Assembly (NCBI GenBank): GCA_034440595.1
Contig: JAWXCH010000002.1
Location: 1 to 10,789, forward strand
DNA: 10,789 nt
Direction of reading: 5' to 3'
Source: JAWXCH01 sp034440595
GTDB lineage: Bacteria > Planctomycetota > Planctomycetia > Pirellulales > JALHPA01
Below are positions 6,462-10,789 of this stretch, in pieces. The notes beneath the pieces are model-generated. The model was not told the origin of the DNA. It saw only the letters and a list, made by a program, of their open reading frames with translations, and searched no databases. Both the position numbers and the translations under genes were made by a program. Within the stretch, counting starts at the first letter, position 1. Each line of letters starts with the position of its first letter.

Positions 6462-6796
6462 GGTCGGTTACCTTTATAAGAAATTGGAAATGCTTGGCGG
6501 AGTAGAGGGACGCGTTGGAGAGCCTGTAAAATGGCTGGCAACACCTCATTGGATAGATTGCGGCTCACCACACTGGGAGTCTGAAATCAATGTGGCGACC
6601 GGATTGCCTGATGTCAACTATCCGGTCAGAAATTCAGTCGATCGAATGCATCCCATCCTAAAGCCAAGCCAATGCAGTTTGTGAAACTGTTAAACGAGGG
6701 GGTGCCAGAGCGGTTAGAATACTAGCCGGTCACAGCCCACGGTCGTGTAAATCACAGGCTGTTTTCATATTCCTCCATGCACGCGAGCGCAGACCG
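6462..6796. promoter_or_regulatory. Divergent intergenic region
   Basis: This 335-bp gap separates the minus-strand kinase-like gene from the plus-strand DUF1990 gene, so promoters for both should be here. It contains a Shine-Dalgarno for the minus gene (AAAGGT, read on the minus strand, about 6470-6476) and an operator-like inverted repeat (6597-6627). A further CCGGTC lies at 6726-6731. I found no confident -35/-10 pair. An open frame crossing the left part overlaps the start of the kinase-like gene in antisense and has no coding features. Confidence 0.5.
6597..6627. promoter_or_regulatory. Operator-like inverted repeat GACCGGAT-N15-ATCCGGTC
   Basis: Two perfect 8-bp inverted half-sites separated by 15 nt; the half-site centres are 23 bp apart, about two helical turns, as expected for a dimeric regulator on one DNA face. 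It lies 136 bp before the minus-strand start and 170 bp before the plus-strand start. No regulator gene adjoins, so the binding protein is unknown. Confidence 0.4.
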
Positions 6797-7426
6797 ATGC
6801 TATCGATCCGCAAACCGACTGAGTCGCAAATCCAGCAGCAGCTCGCCTTGCAAGGCAGACTCCCCTTCAACTACCAACCCGTTGGAGCGACAAAACTGCC
6901 AGAAACGCCGCCGGGCTACCATTCGGCCAGTTGCCGCGTGCTGCTTGGCCACGGTGAAAGCACCTATCTTGCCGCGCGGCAGGCCTTGGCCGAGTGGCGG
7001 CACTACCCCACTTCAATGTTAGAGCTGCACTGCCGGAATTCGCGAATCGAGGAAGGGAATGTGGTGGGGATCCTGGTTCGTGAGTTCGGCGTCTGGAGCC
7101 TGAATACCTGCCGGATTGTGTACACCGTGGATCAGCAGAACGCCGATCGCCACGCATTCGGCTTTGCCTACGGCACTCTGCCGGCGCATCTGGAATCCGG
7201 AGAAGAACGTTTCCTTATCGAATGGAACCGGCAGGATGACAGTGTCTGGTATAAGCTGGATATGTTCTGCCGCCCGGCGGGCCTGCTGGGGAGGCTGGCC
7301 GATTTTCGTGTCAAGAAGCTGCAACGCCGGTTCCAAAACGAGACCCTCCGGGCTATGCAGTCAGCCACCGACGCGATCTTGCAGGCGGAAAACGCATGTC
7401 GGCTGAAGATCTCCGCCGCGAAGTAA
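6797..7426 (+). CDS. DUF1990 (UPF0548) family protein
   Basis: A 209-residue soluble protein of the DUF1990/UPF0548 family, whose biochemical role is not known. Family features, recalled rather than searched: NYQPVGATKLPETPPGYH near residues 25-42, GHGESTYLAARQAL..W (51-67), AFGFAYGTLPAHLESGEERF (120-139) and DSVWY (148-152) followed by CRPAGLLGRLADF. The length is typical for the family. The ATG at 6797 is used because conserved sequence begins soon after it; the Shine-Dalgarno is weak. The gene ends just before a 7-3-7 palindrome and is followed in the same direction by an alpha/beta hydrolase, so co-transcription is possible. No signal peptide is visible. Confidence 0.85.
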   Translation: MLSIRKPTESQIQQQLALQGRLPFNYQPVGATKLPETPPGYHSASCRVLLGHGESTYLAARQALAEWRHYPTSMLELHCRNSRIEEGNVVGILVREFGVWSLNTCRIVYTVDQQNADRHAFGFAYGTLPAHLESGEERFLIEWNRQDDSVWYKLDMFCRPAGLLGRLADFRVKKLQRRFQNETLRAMQSATDAILQAENACRLKISAAK

Positions 7427-7430
7427 GTAG

Positions 7431-7447
7431 ACCGTGGAGGCCACGGT
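7431..7447. repeat. 7-3-7 palindrome after the DUF1990 gene
   Basis: ACCGTGG-AGG-CCACGGT is a perfect inverted repeat starting 5 nt after the DUF1990 stop codon. No T-tract follows. Read on the minus strand the loop is CCT, close to the TCC loops of the palindromes at 95-111 and 225-241. It lies before the likely start of the next gene; an upstream ATG at 7396 would read through it. Confidence 0.65.
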
Positions 7448-7536
7448 ACTCGACATTTCCCGTCAAGTGCGCTACCATGCCACTGGTCGTGGACGTTCGT
7501 TTCGCCGCGAATCTGGCACCCTCCGCATGCTTGCAT

Positions 7537-8607
7537 ATGGTCAACTCGCAGCACTTCCCCCCGTTTCAGACGCACCCCCTGGTTCGCGGTGGGCACGTGC
7601 AAACGCTGGCTGCGGTTTATCTTCCCGGGCCGCGCTACGCCTACAATGCGGTTCAACACCGGGTGACCATGGACGATGGCGACGTGGTGGTCCTGCATGA
7701 CGACTGCCCACCAGGGTGGCAACCGACCGACCGCATTGTCCTATTGATGCATGGCCTCTCTGGCAGTTACCAGAGCAACTACATGCAGCGGATTGCCGGC
7801 AAGTTGCACGAACGAAACGTCCGGTCGTTTCGGATGGACTTGCGCGGCTGTGGTGCAGGGGTCGGTTTGGCAAAAATGCCGTATCACAGCGGTCGCTCAG
7901 AGGATGTGGCAACGGCACTCCGCGCCATTGCCCAGCTTGCACCGGGGGCACCAGTAACGATCGTTGGTTTTTCGCTCAGTGGCAATGTCGCATTAAAATT
8001 GCTTGGCGAGCTAGGTACCGATCGTTGCGAAGGGCTGGATAGTGCCGTGGCCGTTTGTCCCCCGTTGGACCTGGCCGCCTGTTCGCACAATTTGCACCGG
8101 CTGTCGAATAAGGTCTACGACAAGCATTTCTTATCCTGCCTGATGAAAGATGTCATGGCACGCGAAAGAGCGCTTCCTGTGGACGAACGGACGCAGCTTT
8201 CGCGTAAACCAAAACGGCTGTTCGACTTTGACGATGTTTACACCGCCCCGGTCAGTGGATTTGGAAGCGCGGACAATTACTACCGAACATGCAGCTCAGC
8301 GCAGTTTGTGCCGGGCATCCGACTGCCGACGCTCGTGATTGCTGCGAACAACGACCCTATGATTCCACACAGACAGTTGCTGGCAGTCGATTGGCCAGAA
8401 TGTGCTGATGTACACATTACGCACGGCGGCGGACATCTTGGCTTCATCGGTCGGCCAGGGGTCGACCCCGATTGCCGGTGGATGGACTGGCGGGTCATTG
8501 AATGGGTCCAGGCGCTGCCAACTGCTACCGCCGTTCACGGTCACGTTGTTTCCGCTCCAGCGCATTTGCGTCATACGGCGCGCAGTGCCACTTCCATTGG
8601 GCAGTAA
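7537..8607 (+). CDS. YheT/ABHD1-3-type alpha/beta hydrolase
   Basis: A serine hydrolase of the alpha/beta fold, family YheT/EMB8/ABHD1-3, probably an esterase or lipase of unknown substrate. With the ATG at 7537 it has 356 residues. The family entry motif PLVRGGHVQT is near residues 11-20, VLLMHGLSGS(Y) carries the oxyanion-hole His-Gly, and RMDLRGCG follows. The triad is Ser146 in GFSLSGN, Asp273 in ANNDP and His300 in GGHLGF. The nucleophile elbow has Ser where Gly is usual after the x position (GFSLS). Upstream in-frame ATGs at 7477 and 7396 are possible. The 7396 start would overlap the previous gene and translate a palindromic repeat, so I prefer 7537 or 7477; none has a good Shine-Dalgarno. 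The last 30 or so residues look unstructured. No signal peptide is seen. Confidence 0.85.
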   Translation: MVNSQHFPPFQTHPLVRGGHVQTLAAVYLPGPRYAYNAVQHRVTMDDGDVVVLHDDCPPGWQPTDRIVLLMHGLSGSYQSNYMQRIAGKLHERNVRSFRMDLRGCGAGVGLAKMPYHSGRSEDVATALRAIAQLAPGAPVTIVGFSLSGNVALKLLGELGTDRCEGLDSAVAVCPPLDLAACSHNLHRLSNKVYDKHFLSCLMKDVMARERALPVDERTQLSRKPKRLFDFDDVYTAPVSGFGSADNYYRTCSSAQFVPGIRLPTLVIAANNDPMIPHRQLLAVDWPECADVHITHGGGHLGFIGRPGVDPDCRWMDWRVIEWVQALPTATAVHGHVVSAPAHLRHTARSATSIGQ

Positions 8608-8631
8608 ATAAAAATCTCGTCTGGCGCGCCA

Positions 8632-8649
8632 CACACGAACTTTCGTGTG
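8632..8649. other. Hairpin in the gap before the hydantoinase gene
   Basis: CACACGAA-CT-TTCGTGTG is a near-continuous 8-bp palindrome, preceded directly by the 8-bp palindrome GGCGCGCC (8623-8630). It occupies the 63-bp gap between the hydrolase stop and the hydantoinase ATG. There is no T-run, so it is probably a repeat or an mRNA-processing or leader hairpin, not an intrinsic terminator. Confidence 0.45.
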
Positions 8650-8670
8650 GCTCATCCAAGTTGAACCCGC

Positions 8671-10053
8671 ATGCCGCTACTGATTAAAAACGCCACGATC
8701 GTCAACGCCAGCGGACTCTTGGCGGCGGACGTGCTTTGTCTGGACGAAACGATCTCGGAGATCGGCACGAACCTGCGCGCCCCGGCCGGGACCGAAGTGA
8801 TCGACGGCAGCGGGCAGTATCTTTTCCCCGGTTTTATTGACCCGCACGTGCATATCCATTTGCCGTTCATGGGGACCAGTGCCAAGGATGACTGGACCTC
8901 GGCCAGTCGTGCGGCGCTGATCGGCGGCACCACAACGCTCATTGAGATGATCTGTCCTGCGCGCGGGGACGAGCTACGGGCCGCGTATGAAGTGTGGCTC
9001 TCGCACGCAGCCGGAAAATCGGCCTGCGACTACACATTCCACATGGGTGTACCACGGTTTGATGCACAAACTGCGGCGGTACTACGACAGATTGTCAAAG
9101 AGGGCATCGCCTCGTTCAAGGTGTTCTTAGCCTATGCCGGCGCATTTGCGATTGAAGATGACGAGCTGTTCGCCGTGCTGCAACTAGCTAAACAGTTAGG
9201 GGTAATCGTCACGGCGCACTGCGAAAATGCCACGCTGGTCGCGGCGATGCAGCAGCAGCTTCTCAGCGAAGGCAAGACCGGGCCAGAGTGGCATGAGCCA
9301 TCGCGACCAACATCGGTCGAGGCACTGGGAGTGCAGCACCTGACGACATTTGCCGAACTGACCGGCGCACACGTCTATATTGTGCATACCAGTTGCGCGG
9401 CGGCGCTGAACGAGGCGATCGCCGCGCGCCAGCGCGGGGTGAATGTCACCGTCGAAGCACTGATCCAGCATTTGCTGCTGGACAAGAGCTATGCCGAACG
9501 GGGCGACTTTGAAGGGGCGAAGTTTGTCATGTCACCACCGCTACGTGCTGCCGAGAATCAAGACGCGCTGTGGGAGGGTCTGGCTACCGGCCAGATCAGC
9601 ACTGTGGCGACCGATCATGCGCCGTTTGATTTTGTTGGGCAGAAGGATCTTGGCCGCGACGATTTTACCAAGATCCCCAACGGCATTCCTTCGCTACAGG
9701 ATCGGATCAACCTGCTATATACCTATGGGGTGCAGCAGAAACGAATCACACTGCCGCAGATGGTCGACATGGCCAGCACGCAAGCGGCTCAACTGTTCGG
9801 ACTATTTCCACGCAAGGGAGTTATTGCCGTGGGGAGCGATGCCGATCTGGTTGTATTCGATCCGCAGTATCGCGGAGTCATCGCGGCCGCCACACATGCG
9901 ATGCAAGTCGACTACAACGCCTTTGAAGGAACGGCGACCGGAGGACGCCCGAGCCTGGTCACGGTCCGCGGTCAGATTCAAGTTCACGATGGAAAGTTCG
10001 TCGGCACCATCGGTCGCGGCCAGTTGCTCCGCCGCCAGCCAGGGCATTTCTGA
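8671..10053 (+). CDS. hydA: Dihydropyrimidinase / D-hydantoinase
   Basis: A 460-residue cytoplasmic cyclic amidohydrolase that should open dihydropyrimidine or hydantoin rings to N-carbamoyl amino acids (EC 3.5.2.2 class), as in reductive pyrimidine breakdown. The binuclear metal site is complete: His59 and His61 in DPHVHIH, carboxylated Lys150 in SFKVFLAY, His183 in AHCEN, His239 in VHTSC and Asp315 in ATDHAPF. Tyr155, Ser288 and Asn337 match substrate-contact positions of the family. The C-terminal YNAFEGTATGGRP...VRGQ motif is typical of hydantoinases and argues against dihydroorotase. Length is the family norm. The ATG at 8671 directly precedes the conserved N-terminal strand (LLIKNATIVNA), though the ribosome site is weak. 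It lies 63 bp after the hydrolase gene in the same direction. No carbamoylase, racemase or dihydropyrimidine dehydrogenase gene is in the window, so the in vivo substrate is open. Confidence 0.93.
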   Translation: MPLLIKNATIVNASGLLAADVLCLDETISEIGTNLRAPAGTEVIDGSGQYLFPGFIDPHVHIHLPFMGTSAKDDWTSASRAALIGGTTTLIEMICPARGDELRAAYEVWLSHAAGKSACDYTFHMGVPRFDAQTAAVLRQIVKEGIASFKVFLAYAGAFAIEDDELFAVLQLAKQLGVIVTAHCENATLVAAMQQQLLSEGKTGPEWHEPSRPTSVEALGVQHLTTFAELTGAHVYIVHTSCAAALNEAIAARQRGVNVTVEALIQHLLLDKSYAERGDFEGAKFVMSPPLRAAENQDALWEGLATGQISTVATDHAPFDFVGQKDLGRDDFTKIPNGIPSLQDRINLLYTYGVQQKRITLPQMVDMASTQAAQLFGLFPRKGVIAVGSDADLVVFDPQYRGVIAAATHAMQVDYNAFEGTATGGRPSLVTVRGQIQVHDGKFVGTIGRGQLLRRQPGHF

Positions 10054-10358
10054 GGCTCCGCAGACGGCGTAGTTTATTGACAGGCACAGAGAGCGCCATC
10101 CTCGCCCCGACGCATTTCAACTCAGCGTGCGCAAATCTCGCAGCTTGACAGCGGGGCATTAACCGGGGGCACTGCCGTTAATATGGGCAATCTATGCCGG
10201 TAATTCTGCCCGGACAATCGACAAATCTCCCCTAAATCCTCAAGCCGGCAAAGTCGGTCGGTCGATGACACCCATGACGCGCCACCGGTTCATCCCCGTT
10301 TGGATGGATCGGTGCCGACGCATGGCTGTAACCAACCCGGAACCACGACCGCTCGCTC
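10054..10358. other. Non-coding region upstream of the lipoprotein gene
   Basis: A stretch of 305 bp with no credible coding region. It contains three related ATTA-type half-sites (10158-10204, listed separately). TTGACA hexamers occur at 10077 and 10145 but neither has a matching -10 at 16-18 bp. No clear terminator for the hydantoinase gene is visible. Confidence 0.5.
10158..10204. promoter_or_regulatory. Cluster of ATTA(A)CGG-type half-sites
   Basis: ATTAACCGGG (10158-10167), TGCCGTTAAT (10173-10182) and TGCCGGTAAT (10195-10204) are variants of one 10-bp motif. The last two are direct repeats 22 bp apart (9 of 10 identical), and the first is inverted relative to them. The spacing places two sites on one face of the helix, suggesting an operator for the downstream lipoprotein gene. 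Confidence 0.3.
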
Positions 10359-10789
10359 ATGTTCGTTCGCACGATAATGTGGCTGCTGGTGTGCTCGCAT
10401 TTGCTAGGGTGCGCGGCTGCGCCCGTTCCGAAGCCGCCGGTTCCTGCCGCACCCACGATGGCCACAGCCGGCGGTACCACCGTGGTCGCAGTCGCTGCTC
10501 CAGAAAAACCGTGCTGTCCACCTCCGAGCATCTGGGACTTCCTCGGAGTGAAGCAGATGTGTCAGCTCTTTGGCGGGATCGGTACACGTATTCTTAGTCG
10601 CCTAGGGTCGCGATTTCCGGGACTAGAACCAAAGCCGGCACTGCTGCCGATCTCGGACCCGGCGAATTTGGAATCGCCCAACCCCGCTGTTGCCACCGCC
10701 GCGGGCGTAAAAGCCGACGAAGACGCCGCCGCTCAAAAAGTCAAAGCAATTCGCTACCTGGCAACGATCGGTTGTGGAGGCTGTTATCC
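10359..10789 (+). CDS. Lipoprotein, probably planctomycete HEAT-repeat type (3' end missing)
   Basis: An open frame from ATG 10359 to the end of the window (143 codons, no stop), so only the N-terminal part is seen. An in-frame TAA at 10329 excludes a longer start; Met7 (10377) is an alternative. Residues 1-18 form a lipoprotein signal peptide with lipobox LLGC and Cys18 as the acylation site. A Pro/Ala-rich tether follows (about 19-50). Then come CCPPPSIWDFLGVKQMC (52-68), SRFPGLEPKPALLP (84-97) and a helical segment DEDAAAQKVKAIRYLATIGCGGCY (120-143). I recall this combination from planctomycete lipoproteins in which KIKAIKYLATIGCGCYP opens a run of HEAT repeats; the repeats themselves would lie beyond the window. 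The protein should sit on a membrane surface, perhaps as a scaffold. The paired cysteines (52-53, 139 and 142) may matter structurally. No function is established. Confidence 0.75.
   Translation, partial: MFVRTIMWLLVCSHLLGCAAAPVPKPPVPAAPTMATAGGTTVVAVAAPEKPCCPPPSIWDFLGVKQMCQLFGGIGTRILSRLGSRFPGLEPKPALLPISDPANLESPNPAVATAAGVKADEDAAAQKVKAIRYLATIGCGGCY

Noticed and set aside
6400..6684. Plus-strand open frame of 94 codons
   Set aside because: It begins inside the kinase-like gene in antisense, has no domain, and its remainder lies in the divergent promoter region.
6695..6760. tRNA-like 5' half (GGTGCCAGAGCGGTTAGAA at about 6701)
   Set aside because: The start resembles a class II tRNA D-arm, but the D-stem does not close, no anticodon stem or TTC loop follows, and no matching acceptor 3' strand is present.
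8623..8630. GGCGCGCC palindrome
   Set aside because: An 8-bp palindrome in GC-rich DNA may be chance; on its own it supports no function beyond being next to the hairpin.
10145..10184. TTGACA and TAATAT as a sigma-70 promoter for the lipoprotein gene
   Set aside because: The two hexamers are 28 bp apart, too far for a working promoter, and no alternative -10 sits at 16-18 bp.

Overview
The window looks like a chromosomal segment of a planctomycete (Planctomycetota, probably Pirellulales or a relative). No ribosomal or other phylogenetic marker is present, so this rests on style: an ECF-type sigma factor beside a small Cys/His protein, a secreted iduronate-2-sulfatase-like enzyme, a lipoprotein with a Cys-Cys-Pro-Pro-Pro-Ser-Ile-Trp-Asp-Phe stretch that I recall from planctomycete HEAT-repeat lipoproteins, and many short palindromes between loosely packed genes.

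Layout. 1-261: non-coding, with two 7-3-7 palindromes. 262-897 (+): ECF-like sigma factor. 909-1110: composite interspersed repeat with inverted ends. 1150-1560 (+): small Cys/His protein, possibly the anti-sigma partner. 1561-1883: non-coding, holding three repeat types in a row. 1884-3323 (-): secreted sulfatase. 3324-3509: intergenic region with a convincing terminator for the upstream minus-strand gene. 3510-6461 (-): a 983-residue modular protein with a PI3/PI4-kinase-like catalytic core. 6462-6796: divergent control region with an operator-like inverted repeat. 6797-10053 (+): a DUF1990/UPF0548 protein, a YheT/ABHD-type alpha/beta hydrolase and a dihydropyrimidinase/D-hydantoinase, in one direction with short gaps. 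10054-10358: non-coding, with repeated ATTA-type half-sites. 10359 to the end (+): 5' part of a lipoprotein gene that runs off the window.

How the genes work together. The sigma factor and the Cys/His protein are the likeliest functional pair. The three plus-strand enzymes may be co-transcribed but form no obvious pathway; only the hydantoinase has a confident reaction class. The sulfatase is probably an independent unit for degrading sulfated polysaccharides. The most unusual object is the 983-residue protein: an N-terminal domain of about 110 residues, an acidic/serine linker with an internal repeat, a long helical section, and a core with Lys516, DRHAEN (637-642) and DAG (658-660) that matches lipid/protein kinases of the PI3/PI4 fold. 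No CRISPR array, tRNA, rRNA, transposase or phage gene was seen.
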